This document shows positions 35,069 to 45,690 of a stretch of 64,000 bases of DNA, piece by piece. Under the pieces are notes generated by a model that had not been told where the DNA came from, searched no databases, and worked only from the letters and a program-made list of their open reading frames with translations. Position 1 is the first letter of the stretch, and every line of letters begins with the position of its first letter. Both the position numbers and the translations under genes were made by a program. The DNA is taken from the NCBI GenBank assembly GCA_014058105.1, contig JACGCM010000604.1, positions 434,001 through 498,000 on the forward strand. Direction: 5' to 3'. This DNA is from Kingdonia uniflora. Lineage: Eukaryota > Streptophyta > Magnoliopsida > Ranunculales > Circaeasteraceae.

Positions 35069-35440
35069 CTTTGTAGTTGTGATTGAAACCTTGGCAGTGA
35101 TTATCGAAACGCTTTAACTTTGGGGTGACGATAGAAACCCAAAGTGAATTCAAATCCTTAATTTAATCGAGCTCGGATTTGAAAGAAGAGTGAGGGTTTC
35201 TCGACCAATGAAGAAGAAATAGTTCAATTTCTGAAAATTAACGCAAAGATCCTGAAGAGAAGTTAGTAAATCTAGTTTACAACTAAAAGTTATAGCGATT
35301 TTTGATAGAAACGTCGAGAATTTTGTAGTTCTCAGAAGAGATTATAGTTTAATGTTAGAGGTAAGAGAAAGAAGAAAGAGAGAGAAACGAAATAAAATGT
35401 TCAAACAACACCGAAGAAAATAAAACCTTGACTAAAAGTG
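35069..35440 (-). promoter_or_regulatory. CACTA promoter region and leader exon with splice donor
   Basis: Reading leftwards from the right subterminal repeats, the minus strand has a pyrimidine-rich stretch (TTTCTCTCTCTTTCTTC at about 35385-35365). It then runs about 300 bp without coding sense and ends AACTACAAAG|GTATCAAAC, a good donor at 35069/35068. In CACTA elements transcription starts near one end with a non-coding first exon. Here it would read into the captured exons on the same strand. Promoter activity is inferred. Confidence 0.4.
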
Positions 35441-35563
35441 AAATTGCTACGGATAGTTCAATATTTGTCACGGACTATATCAGTAACAACGGTGCCATAG
35501 ACTTAGTCCGTAGCAAAATTAAGAAAACATCCGTGGCAAATTATAGATTTTGGTGTAGTGTCT

Positions 35564-36948
35564 ATAGTTCTATAAGGTCTATATATTTTAGCCAAATGAA
35601 CTATTTGCTATGAATATGTGGGGATATTAGATGTTTAGCAGATTAGTGGTTTTATCCCCGAACTCTGTTGTGTTCCCAAAATATGTATTTAAGCCTATCT
35701 TGAAACTAACGATCTAAGAGTATATCAAGGGTGTTATAATGACCTATATAGTTTTAGATGCTATTAGGTAACATCTAATTACACCGAGATGCGAAAAACC
35801 GGTTACTATAAGCCATATTTTTAGAAACTGGACTAGGTCAATCATCGATTAAGTGTTCAATAATATACTGGATATTAGAGTGTATTCATAAATGACTCTA
35901 AGTCGTATTTGAATTAGTCAATGTTTCATTTTATCTCTAACTCCCGATTATAATAAATAGTATCCAGGGGCATACAGTGTTTAAAAATTCTACTGGCTCT
36001 CGTAAGAGACTATGTAAATTAAAACGTTATTTTATATTATATATAAAATAAAATGTTGCAAGCAAAAACTATAATATACTTAACCTATCTAATTATTTTT
36101 CCAAAAAATCAAAAAAATGGTTCTTCCTAGAGGTTAAAATTGGGATAGAAATAAAAAAAACAAAAAAAAAATCAAAACAATAAATAGTTTTGACTTGGTT
36201 TGGATCAGTCTAAACTGAGTTTAGAACCGAAAACTGGGTCTGAACAGAGTTTAAACCGAGTCAGACCTGGTCTGAAATAGTCATAACTAATTAGGCTCAG
36301 TTAAACCAGGTTTTGGGTCAGGTCAGATCTGGATCGGGACTGAACCGGATCTGGTCCAGTTGCCACGCCAGCACGTATGGGACCCACTAGATCAGTCTGA
36401 CATGGAGTGACAGGTTAGCACTGTGGGTTCCACCACAGTCTTATGACATCACCAACCCTAGGGGATGATTTCAGCAAGCTCGAAACCCTATGATGACGTC
36501 ATCCTTAGGTAAGCCGCTGTAAAAAATAATTTGACATAATCGTTATAATTTTTTGCTATTTTTACAGCCAATTTTTCGACTATCTGCTCACTTTCAAGAG
36601 GCATACAATATACGCCTGCGATCGTTGCAACGTAGGCTATCGAACAAAAATATACTCATAGTCCAATAATGTTGAAAATTAGCAATAAAACATCTCTCAA
36701 AACATAACTTTGAAAAAGGTTAAAAAATAGGTATAATCTGTTAAAAAATGCCTAAAAATGCATGATTTTTCCCTAATCAAATCTAAAAAATTACATGTGA
36801 ATATATCTAATCATTACTATATGCATAAATCACTAGAATTAATGTGAAAAATAGTTATACCTCTCCGCAACGCAATTAATCCTTAATCGAGATAGAAAGA
36901 TATATCTAAAAATCTAAATAGCTCTTCCTAGAGCCGAGTTTGATAACG
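35564..36948 (-). other. Copia-B 5' leader (right part) with possible primer-binding site
   Basis: This is the untranslated leader between the 5' LTR and gag; its left part is at 23181-23476. Just inside the LTR the minus strand reads CGTTATCAAACTCGG, in the right place for a primer-binding site and distantly like tRNA-Met-type sites. 36180-36370 has many short GGTCTGAAC / GAACCGGxT words that suggest diverged short repeats. No coding sequence seen. Confidence 0.55.
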
Positions 36949-37165
36949 TGTTGAGAACAAAAGTAAACTAGAGTCTATCTAACCATGCAAACACATAAAT
37001 ACAGATATAGAGAGAAAAAAATGGTAGGCTTTCATTAGGTTTTCTTAGGTTACATAAACAAACCCCCGTAGGGTATAAATGGAAACCTTAAACTCTCTAG
37101 GGTCAAGAGTCGGTGAGTCACCCCAAACCCAGTCCGGTTTGGTCCCAACTAAATGGTTCCTAGCA
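36949..37165 (-). repeat. Copia-B 5' LTR (217 bp)
   Basis: TGTTGAGAAC...GGTTCCTAGCA, homologous to 12794-12882 plus 18263-18393, followed by CTTTG, the same 5-bp duplication as at 12789. Confidence 0.88.
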
Positions 37166-37189
37166 CTTTGAACTAAGTTTTGTATAAGG

Positions 37190-37345
37190 ATGGCAATGGG
37201 GCGGATTTGGGGCGGGGGAGCTAATCCCATCCCCATCCCCACCAAGGTTTCAACCCCCCATACCCACCCTGATCCCCGTTTAAGTTAAATGAGGATCCCC
37301 AAATCCGCCCCACCTTACATAACCTAATCCCTGACCCGCCCCATC
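37190..37345. repeat. Left subterminal GGGGCGG / CCCCATCCCC array of the outer hAT
   Basis: GGGGCGGATTTGGGGCGGGG near the end, then CCCATCCCCATCCCCACC, CCCCATACCCACC and CCCCGCCCCATTTAA. Alternating G-rich and C-rich blocks around AT words (ATTTAAC) are the likely transposase-binding repeats. Confidence 0.7.
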
Positions 37346-38346
37346 CCCGCCCCATTTAACTCAAAATAAAAAAAAAGTTACATAACATTGGTGTATTTAT
37401 TAATTAGAAAAGACATAACATTTGTCTAAAAAAAAGCAATACATATTCATTCGAATTTGCGGCTCATTCTTTTTTATTAACTCCATGTCATGCCTTTACC
37501 TTCTTTTCTATAATGTTATCGCTCTGCAACCATTAGGAATGTAAATGGCCAGAACCAAAGGTGAGAACACGACTGCAACTTCTTTTCTATAATGCTATCA
37601 CTCTGCAAAGCTATGATGTTCTTGCTTTGGACCTCGTCGACGACTAGTTCAAGAAAAATAGAAAATTAAACCAAGAAATAACAACCAAATAGTTGAAATA
37701 AATATAGTTCCCAATTTCAAATGATTAAATAGTTGAAATAAATACAACCAAATAAGAAAATTATGTTACTCGAAAGAGGTAAAGACCTGAAAATGCTGAT
37801 TATGCTCTGGAACAACATTACTCTTTTCTTAGTTTTCTAGCACAGCCACTGGTCTCCCAACAATATCCAGGTGGGAATATTTTACCTGCATTAGGTGGGA
37901 ATACATACAGCTTCATTAATAAGAATGATATAGAGGTGAAAGAATTAAGTATGTTGGAACTAGAAAGAAACATATTATGTACTGCATACCTCTTATTGCC
38001 TAAGATTGCATCAACAACTCCAACTGTAAGACCTAAGCTGATGCAATTTTACTAAGAAAGATCTTACATAAGTATAAGTACTTGGGCAATTCTAGAGGAA
38101 CATTTTTTGACCTCCTGCAGAAGATCAGATCACAAATCTCTCACACCCTATCTGTTGTAGGGTATCATTGATGTGCACATGATGAACCCATAGCATGTAC
38201 CTCAGAGGCATTTAACAATGGAAACGCATGAGAGATTTATCTTTTGATCACTCACTTTAGTCTAAAATGTTTCCTATAATCACAATCTATTTATCTAGGG
38301 CAACTAAAAGAAGAAGAAAAATTGAAAAATATTGTTAGCATTGCAC

Positions 38347-39406
38347 CTGAAAATGACCATGGTCAATTAATATCAAGCATGGGCTAAGCAAAATCAAGGC
38401 AAGGTGCCACACCATTTTTTCTTTACGATTTTTACCTCGACGACTACCATAGTAGATCACAACGAAGTAGACTGTGGCAGGAAAGAAGACAAGAATGTCA
38501 GAAGACAATACTGTCCACCTCATAAGAATCTTTCTACAAAAAAAATTAAAGACATAAATTTAGTAGTGCAAAATTTGAAACAATTTTCAGTAAGGAATCC
38601 AGATATTTAGTAAACTCCACATACAGAAATCTGATGATATCATAATAACTTAAAATCATTTTATTCATAGATATAATTCCAGAGCACATAGATGTTGTAA
38701 CTTTCCTCCTAACTAGTACTAATCCTGTCCGTAGTACCATTTTATTTTTTCTAGCAAGTTAAAGAAGATAGCTACCCAAATCTAACAATGTATCCCTATT
38801 GTTAAAACAAAAAACCATATCTTCTTCGATTCTTCGATGATCTCTAGATATAGGCTAATCAAGAAACTAATATGTACTCATAGTAGGAAAACAAATAACT
38901 ACATTTACAACAAAACATGATTTATGTTACAAAAAAGGTTCATTTTTTTTCAATTAAACTATAAAACATGTTAACATGAAAACATGAAATAGAGATGAAT
39001 TGGGCTAAAAAGAGCAAAAGGGGTTGTTAATCATGTACCCAAAAGGTGATTCATGGCCTCTAGAGGTAAAAATCTCAACAGATTTGGGGTGAAAATAGTG
39101 TTGAAATAGTCCATGAAAGTAGCTCCCATAAGCTGTTAATGGAGGATAATCGAGTTCCCAATAGGTGAAATCATTGTAAGTTGTGTTTCGATACCAATCT
39201 GTAATTGGGGTATGAAGTGTGATCTCCATCCAATGTCTTTGTGCTTCGAAATCTCCAAACTTTGGTGGATCATTGGATCCAAAGTATGGATGTAACGATA
39301 CCAACACTCGAATCAACAATGCGAAGAGAGCAACTATGGAGAGAGAAAGAGTTCCAGAACCCCATGAGAGGTTTTCGCCATTGTTGTTGCTTGGCTTCTT
39401 TTCCAT
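38347..39406 (-). pseudogene. ALG6: Captured ALG6 (dolichyl-P-Glc alpha-1,3-glucosyltransferase) exons 1-2 with intron
   Basis: Exon 1 (39406-39039): ATG, short polar N-terminus, hydrophobic helix LSIVALFALLIRVLVSLHPY, then the conserved lumenal loop FGDFEAQRHWMEITLHTPIT and TYWELDYPPLTAYGSY. Donor GG|GTAC. Exon 2 (38533-38347; acceptor TTTTTGTAG): ILMRWTVLSSDILVFFP, hydrophobic segment, LALILLSPCLILIDHGHFQ, donor CAG|GTGC. The two exons join in phase to 185 codons with no stop; without splicing at the second donor it ends after three more residues (VQC). ALG6 is an ER membrane GT57 enzyme that adds the first glucose to the N-glycan precursor, and the Asp in GDFEAQRHW is the family's conserved acidic residue. 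Full ALG6 is about 500 residues, so this is an N-terminal third inside a transposon. 39407-39880 (with CT/GA repeats) may be its captured 5' UTR and promoter. Confidence 0.85.
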
Positions 39407-39879
39407 TGTTTTTTTTTCTCTCTCTCTCTCTCTCAGGTTTACAGATCTACAGGGAATACATACAACTTACAAAACATATCTACATTTGTCTAAGAACTGA
39501 AATCAATGGGAAGAATTGAAATCAAAGAGAAGAATTGAAATCAAAGAGAGAGAGAGAGAGCATACCCAATTTTGATTGTTCCTCAATCAATTACTCAATC
39601 GATTCCTTAATTTTGATGATTCCCAATTTATATGAAATCAAAGAGAAGAATAGCATCTGTAGAAGACTTGAATTGCATCTGAAGTCTGATTTTTGTTGAA
39701 TTGTTGAGAAGAATTGCTACTCGTTCATTTTGATTCGAGTTGAGATGAATTGTTGGGATCAGATTTGAGAAGATTTGGGGAGAGAGACTGAGAGCTAAGA
39801 GTTGTGATCAGATTTGAGTTAGGGTTCTGTATTTCTAAATCTAATATATATATCAGGGGTATAACTGTAAATGTATTAT

Positions 39880-39959
39880 ATGGGGCGGGGCGGGGCGGAT
39901 AACGGATTTAACCAAGCTCAGCCCAGACCCGCCCTCATACCCGATATAGTCATCCCAAA
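39880..39959. repeat. Right subterminal G-rich array of the outer hAT (left piece)
   Basis: TATGGGGCGGGGCGGGGCGG followed by CCCAGACCCGCCC. The array is cut at 39959 by the inner hAT and continues at 45630-45690. Confidence 0.7.
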
Positions 39960-40189
39960 TAGGGCTGGCAATTTAACCCGCCCCGCCCCGCCCTTAATGA
40001 GGCGGGTTTGGTAAGACAATAACGGGTATGGGGCGGGTTTGGTAAAAAAAAAAAAACCCCATTTATTAATTGGGGCGGGTCTGGTTTTAAGCTGAAATAA
40101 ACGGGGGCCCGCTACTCGACCCAGTTATACGTAATATTACATAAATACCCTTACAACAACTTAAACCTAATTTTTTAATTTGTGAAGAC

Positions 40190-41549
40190 ACAACTACTCA
40201 GTCCTCTCCTTTCCTCTCCTCTGAGCCCTCTTCAGCAGTTCAGCTCCCCTCTTCATTCTTCACTCTTCAGTCGGCAGTCGACAGTCCAATTCCAATTCCA
40301 TCACTCGGCAGTCCATCACCTAATCGGTAAGTTTTCAACCTAAAACTGTTAATGTTATATAAGATGAATCTTTTCTTCTATTGTTTTTGTAAATGGACAT
40401 ATGACATTTTTTGTTTACATGTTTTTTTTTTCGGATTCAAACACATTTTAACTTTCATTTATTAAATATGGTTTTTTTGTGATAGTTCATTAAGAAATAG
40501 TGGAATACAATAGAGGATATATCGTTTGGTCATTAGTCAATTATCCGGAAAAATACAAGTCTATTTCGGCGAAAATTGTAATTAATATTTTGGGAAGGAG
40601 GTGTATGAAACAACAATCAGGGTTTAGGATCAGTGCAGAAAATGTTTTGGAATATTTCAATATTTTTCCTTCTTTGATCACTCTATGTAATATTTACGGA
40701 TTTTCGGGTACAAGGCTTGCATGGTTGCATAAGTTCAAAAACTAATATTTTTATTAGTGTAGCTAACACCTTAAACTATCAAAAAGGACATCCACAAACC
40801 TTCATAAAGAAAGGAAGAACAGAAAGACATTCACTATGAGATCCATGCAACAAATACATATTGTAGAAGCCAAAACATAGAGCAACTGTGGGGCCAACTG
40901 CTGGAAATTTAGGGGCAGGAAAACAAGATCTGGTATATCAAAGCTCCATGAGTGAGCAATTACAGCTATGAAGTTAGTCTTTTTTATGAAAAGGCATGTG
41001 GGGACTGCCAATACAATTTTATTAGACTACAGCTTTTGTGATGGAATTGCCTTTACAGACATCCTCTGCAATATAATTTTGATAGAATAATGGGATTTTG
41101 CTACAATGATGGAATGCTAAATTGCACAAGTATAATCTTCGTCTTCTACATAAACTGATAAAAAGGAACGGCAGATCATAGTCCGTTAAACTTCAGAAAT
41201 AAATACAAACTGACCTGACAGATACGTAAAGTCGAAAACATGATATAGAACATATTAACAGCTTGTCAAGAACAACAACATTCATAGGAATTTGTTCAAT
41301 CGGTAAGTTTTGGTTTAGGCATATAATATTTGGTTGGAAACTGTTGACTGCATCTGTGATTCTATATGTATTTGGATTTGTAATTGAATATTTAGATTTT
41401 GAATGGCTTTGGAAATGTTTGGTGAAATGGGGACCCATACTTAGCTTATTCACATTGAAAGGATGAGTACAGTTCTCATTTTTGCTTAATCAGTAAGTTT
41501 TTTGCTCATATTTACTTTGGAATTTGTTCTCATTTTTCATAGGTAAAAT
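40190..41549 (+). other. Leader region of the inner hAT gene with 5'-UTR intron
   Basis: 40195-40325 is CT-rich leader-like sequence ending CACCTAATCG|GTAAGTTTT, a good donor. The matching acceptor is probably TTTTTCATAG|GTAAAATATG at about 41544, just before the ATG at 41550. Donor-like words AATCGGTAAGTTTT and AATCAGTAAGTTTT recur at about 41299 and 41490. A short ORF at 40500-40745 lies inside this intron and matches nothing I know. Confidence 0.5.
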
Positions 41550-43672
41550 ATGTCTGGAAGTATCCAAAGTATGTTTGGTAAGAAAACATCTACTCCTATT
41601 GAGGTTAATGATAATACCAGGGGTCCCGTTACAAATAATTCCCCAGCCCCTGCAATCGAGGCACAAACACAATCAAGTGGAACTTCAGTTATTGATGTGG
41701 ATTTGGTACAACCTAGAAAAAGGAAGTGTACATCTGTGGATGGAATCACTTCAAAAAGAAATATGTAAATGGGATAATGAAGGCTGAATGTAACCATTGC
41801 AGTAAGTTATTGGCAGGAGATGCTAATGCTGGAATGCCACATTTACATGATCATGTAAAAAGATGTTTTGGGCGTACTCAAAAGGACATTAGGCAGTCAA
41901 TGGTGAGTCCTTCTCAGATGAGTGATGGTAGTGTTATGGTGAATACTTACACATTTGATCAACAATATGCGAGGACCGCACTTGCAAAAATGATTATTCT
42001 TCACGAGTATCCACTTTCTATTGTTGAACACCATGGATTTAGGGAGTATAGCAAGGCTCTCCAACCGTTGTCCAAAGTTGTTTCACGAAATACGATCAAG
42101 AATGACATCCTGAAAATATATGAATTCGAGAAGGTCAAAACAATGTCATTGCTGGAGAATAACAAAAGTAGAATTGCTATCACCACGGATATGTGGACTA
42201 CAAATTATCAGAAGCGTGGATTTATGGCTGTTACAGCACATTTTATTGATAGCTCTTGGATGTTGTAAAACCGTATTCTGAGATAATTTCTAAACATGTT
42301 TAATGTTTATTTTAAACTAATTCTAAATCAGTTTTTCTATTTAATATATACTATTTTTCTTTATTTTAGATTCATATACGTACCATGTCCTCATACATCG
42401 GAAGTGCTTGCGGATGCATTGATGGAATGTATACTAGATTGGAATATAGATCGCAAATTATCTACTTTAACAGTAGATAATTGCACTACCAATGATGCTA
42501 TGATAAACATCCTCTTAGATAAGTTCTCATTGGATACATTATTGTTACGAGGGGATGTTTTTCATATGCGTTGCTCCGCACATATTCTGAATTTAATTGT
42601 GAAAGATGGTTTGGATGTAATTGGTACGGGAATTGAGAGAATACGGGATAGCGTTGCTTACTGGAGTGCGACCCCTAAAAGAGATGAAAAATTTACTGAG
42701 GCGGCCAGTCAATTACATATTCCGTGTACAAAAAAATTAGCGCTTGATTGCAAAACTAGGTGGAACTCTACCTACTTGATGTTTCGAACGGTTTTGGAGT
42801 ATAAAGATGTGTTTCCTCGTTTGAAGCAACGTGAGACACAATACAAATGTTTGCCATATGAAGAAGATTGGTTGTTAGCAGCTGAAATTTGTGATAGGCT
42901 ACAACTATTTTTTGAAGTAACTAAATTATTTTTGGGGACAAGATATCCTACAGCTAATATGTTTTTCCCAAAGATTTATGAAATTAAGATTTCGATTTAT
43001 GAATGGCTTACATCTAGCTATGAAGCTATCAAATTGATGGGGACAAGTATGATCTTGATGTTTGAGAAGTATTGGAATGGTATTCATAAGATAATGGCAG
43101 TAGCAACAATCATGGACCCAAGATTTAAGTTGAAGTTGATTGAGTTTTACTTTCCACTTATTTATGAAGACAAATGGGCAAGTGAAATTAATAAAATCCA
43201 GACATTATGCTTTAACTTGCTGGAAGGGTATCAATTGAGTTCGAGTAATGTTAGAGGCGAATCTTCAAGTGAAGCATCTTCTCAATTGCAACTGAGTCAA
43301 TGTAAAAAGAATGACTACTTGAAGAGATTTGACTTATTTATTTCTAGTACAACCACTACCCAGACTATGAAATTAGAGTTAGACTTTTATTTTGAGGAGC
43401 CTGTCATTCCTAGGAGTGATAACTTTGACATATTGACTTGGTAGAAAACAAATGGAAGTAAATACCCAACCTTGCATGACATTGCTAGAGATGTTTTGGC
43501 CATTCCAGTATCTACCATTGCTTCAGAGTCTGCTTTTAGTACTAGTGGTAGATTTATTAGCCCACATCGTAGTAGCCTACATCCAAAGACATTGGAAGCT
43601 TTAATGTGTGCTCAAAATTGGTTATGGGTTGAAATTAGAGGTAATAAAATGTTATTATTTAAATATTTATAG
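41550..43672 (+). pseudogene. hAT transposase (RICESLEEPER-like) of the inner hAT, lightly disabled
   Basis: Starts at 41550 (MSGSIQSMFGKK). A frameshift near 41735 leads into a BED finger (WNHFKKKYV, ECNHC, HLHDHVKRC). The RNase H-like catalytic domain follows: ITTDMWTTNYQKRGFMAVTA (first Asp), a stop where Gln is expected (TAA) and a likely 42276-42368 intron whose GT donor now reads AT, then LTVDNCTTND (second Asp), HMRCSAHILNLIVKDGL, DCKTRWNSTYLMF and VATIMDPRFKLKLI. The hAT dimerisation domain is DILTW-stop-KTNGSKYPTLHDIARDVLAI...SAFSTSGRFISPHRSSL. The stop is TAG in place of an expected TGG. A short acidic tail exon may lie at 43730-43800. About 650 codons in all; four lesions block it. 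Confidence 0.9.
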
Positions 43673-44179
43673 TGATTATTTATTTATTTATTTATTTATA
43701 TTGAGTTATGTTTTGTTTTGTTATGGGCTAGATCCTTCTTTGCCAACAAAATTTATGAGAGCCACAGTAAATGAAGACATGGATGCAAGTGAGGTAAATA
43801 ATATTTAATGGACTGTTAATATTTGTTATTGCTTTTTGATATAATAGTGAAATCCAATTATTGGAAATAATTATTGAATATTGATTGTAGGAATCAATTT
43901 GCATAACGGCTAGCTCTTGAGAAGGTGTCGACACAAGGTATCTCTTCATATCTTAAACAAGAGTGCATATATTTTTGTTATTTTTTTTCAGTTATGTTTG
44001 AGAAATTCTATTTGACCCTAGTTCCTTGCCACCTGCTATTGTAAAATGTTAGAGGAGGAGGTTAGGGGAAAAAGTTTAATGTTATAGGTTTTTTTTTTCA
44101 TATACTTTTTCTACCATTTAATGTTATAGGCTCTTGTTTTGCATATATTTTTTCTACCAGCTTCTAAAACTAGATTCTA

Positions 44180-44900
44180 TAACGTGATGCTTTGTGTGCA
44201 GCCTCAGCAATCCATCCATAGAGGAACTGCTTCTTGAAGACTAGGAACTGCTTAGTATGTATGTGCTACTTGGTATGTGTGTATATATACTAGGAACTGC
44301 TTAGTATGTGCAGCCTTAGCAATCCATCCATAGAGGAACAACTTCTGAATCTCCAACTGATCAAGGTATGTGTTACTTGGTATGTATTACTTGGTATGTG
44401 TGTATGCTTTATATTTCATATTTGCATTTCAGCTAGAAGTGCATCTGTTAACTGTAAATGGATTGGAAGTATTAACTGTAAATGGATAGCAGTTTGTGTT
44501 ACTTAGTGCATCTGTTAACTGTAAATGGATTGGAAGTATCCATTTGTAAATGGATTGGTATCCATCTGTCAATCCATTTACAAATGTTATCCATTTACAA
44601 TCCATTTACAAATACAATAACATATGGATTCTACAGATTTACAAATGGTATACCAATCATAGTTTTGTAAATGGATTGTTACCTAAAAATGGATTATAAT
44701 TTAACTGTCATCTATTATCTGCCACTGTTATCCATCTGTATTCTTGAACTAGGTCATCTGTAGAACTATTAGTGCATCTGTTATCTGTCATCTGTAAATA
44801 GGAACCAATGTTATCTGTCATCTGTTATCTGTTAACTTTATAGGACATCTGTAGAACTATTAGTGCATCTGTTAGTGCATCTACAGATGATGCTGGACGG
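44180..44900. repeat. Short repeats and perfect hairpin in the inner hAT 3' region
   Basis: Words GTAAATGGATTGGAAGTAT, GCATCTGTTAACTG and GTTATCTGTCATCTG recur many times. 44541-44557 and 44570-44586 are a perfect 17-bp inverted repeat (CATTTGTAAATGGATTG) around a 12-base loop. CAGCCT-AGCAATCCATCCATAGAGGAAC occurs twice (about 44205 and 44310). 43809-44180 and 44900-45380 show nothing else. Confidence 0.7.
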
Positions 44901-45389
44901 GCATAGTGAGACTGCGTGATAAAAGTAGACATGGTTAAAATTACACTTACATCAAGATATGTAATGCATAACAAGCATGGTTCAATACATCCTCAATGAC
45001 TTCAACTATCACTTCTAGGAATCATAGTTTTAATATGACTTCAAATATCACTTGTAAGGAATATGAAGTACTCCAACTTATCTTTTATTTTTGTTTCTTA
45101 TATGCAGATGAAAAGAAGCATGAAGAAGTACCCCAACTTTTCATAGGCACAGGGTTTTGTGGGAGTAGCTTGGCATTTGATCTCGTTGCAGAAGAAATGC
45201 TAATAATCTTAAGTTTTGAGTTGCGAGGAACATTGAAGATATTCTATATTTTGTTGTGATATTAAGTAATAACTTTAAGACTTAACTATATTAATTTTTG
45301 TTAGCTTTTCTTGTGTGTTTGTGCATTTGATTTAGTTTTTTTTTTCCTGTACAGGTAATTTTTGATTTTTTTTTTAATAAAATTTTATA

Positions 45390-45690
45390 AACGGGGCGGG
45401 GCTGCGGGGCGAGTTTGGGGATCCCCATTTAAGATAAAGTTAAACGGGTGTTAAATGGGTGATGGGGCAGGTCTGGGTATTAGCAAATTTAAACGGGGCG
45501 GGTATGGGTATTCCCCATTTAAGTTAAATGGTAATGGGGCGGGTTTGGGGGTAGGGTAATTTGGCGGGTATGGATATGGTACTACCCCACCCGCCCCAAA
45601 CCCGACCCATTGCCAGCCCTAATCCCAAATCCTCTCCGAACGGGGTGGGGCGGGGCAGATCCCCGGCGGGACGGGGCAAATTGCCATCCA
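45390..45690. repeat. G-rich subterminal arrays of the inner hAT and the end of the outer hAT
   Basis: ACGGGGCGGGGCTGCGGGGC-GAGTTTGGGG, TAAACGGGGCGGGTATGGG, TAATGGGGCGGGTTTGGGGG, then after the inner TIR CGGGGTGGGGCGGGGC and GGCGGGACGGGGC. The runs satisfy the simple four-run G-quadruplex pattern on the plus strand. The left end of the inner hAT has the complementary C-runs (39977-39993). Confidence 0.75.

Larger units (their letters stand above)
23480..35560 (-). mobile_element. CACTA (En/Spm) transposon with captured gene fragments, 12.1 kb
   Basis: Left end CACTACACCAATTTTACT at 23480; right end is the inverse, ATTTTGGTGTAGTG, ending at 35560. Both ends are flanked by the 3-bp duplication TCT (23477-23479 and 35561-35563), as required for CACTA. 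Both subterminal regions hold CCGTGGCAA/TTGCCACGG-type repeats. No TNP2-type transposase was recognised. The inside instead holds exons of a BEACH protein, probably a CDK-like kinase, probably a PPR protein, and GBSSI, all on the minus strand. A gypsy solo LTR and a LINE fragment are further inserts. It is therefore non-autonomous, of Pack-CACTA type. Confidence 0.92.
12794..37165 (-). mobile_element. Copia-B LTR retrotransposon, 24.4 kb because of nested insertions
   Basis: The 3' LTR (TGTTGAGAAC...GTTCCTAACA; 12794-12882 plus 18263-18393) and the 5' LTR (TGTTGAGAAC...GTTCCTAGCA; 36949-37165) are homologous. They are flanked by the same 5-bp word CTTTG at 12789-12793 and 37166-37170, a perfect target duplication. 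Internal Ty1/copia domains run leftwards from gag (23180) to RNase H (18640) in the order gag, protease, integrase, RT, RNase H. Removing the nested Copia-A and CACTA leaves an element of about 6.9 kb. The LTRs differ at many sites, so the insertion is not recent. Confidence 0.9.
39960..45621 (+). mobile_element. Inner hAT element, 5,662 bp, near-complete, nested in the outer hAT
   Basis: Left TIR TAGGGCTGGCAAT (39960-39972) and its exact inverse at 45609-45621. Both sides carry ATCCCAAA (39952-39959 and 45622-45629), a perfect 8-bp duplication. Subterminal arrays are C/G-rich (39975-40115 and 45390-45608). It holds a long hAT transposase gene with few disabling changes. Perfect TIRs and duplication indicate a more recent insertion than the outer hAT. 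Confidence 0.95.

Noticed and set aside
36180..36380. Tandem array of GGTCTGAAC/GAACCGG words
   Set aside because: The words recur at irregular spacing and cannot be aligned as a unit. Noted only as part of the Copia-B leader.
38347..39406. ALG6 as a resident host gene
   Set aside because: Only the first two exons are present, and they lie between hAT ends with an 8-bp duplication. No further ALG6 exons were seen from 37.35 to 38.34 kb.
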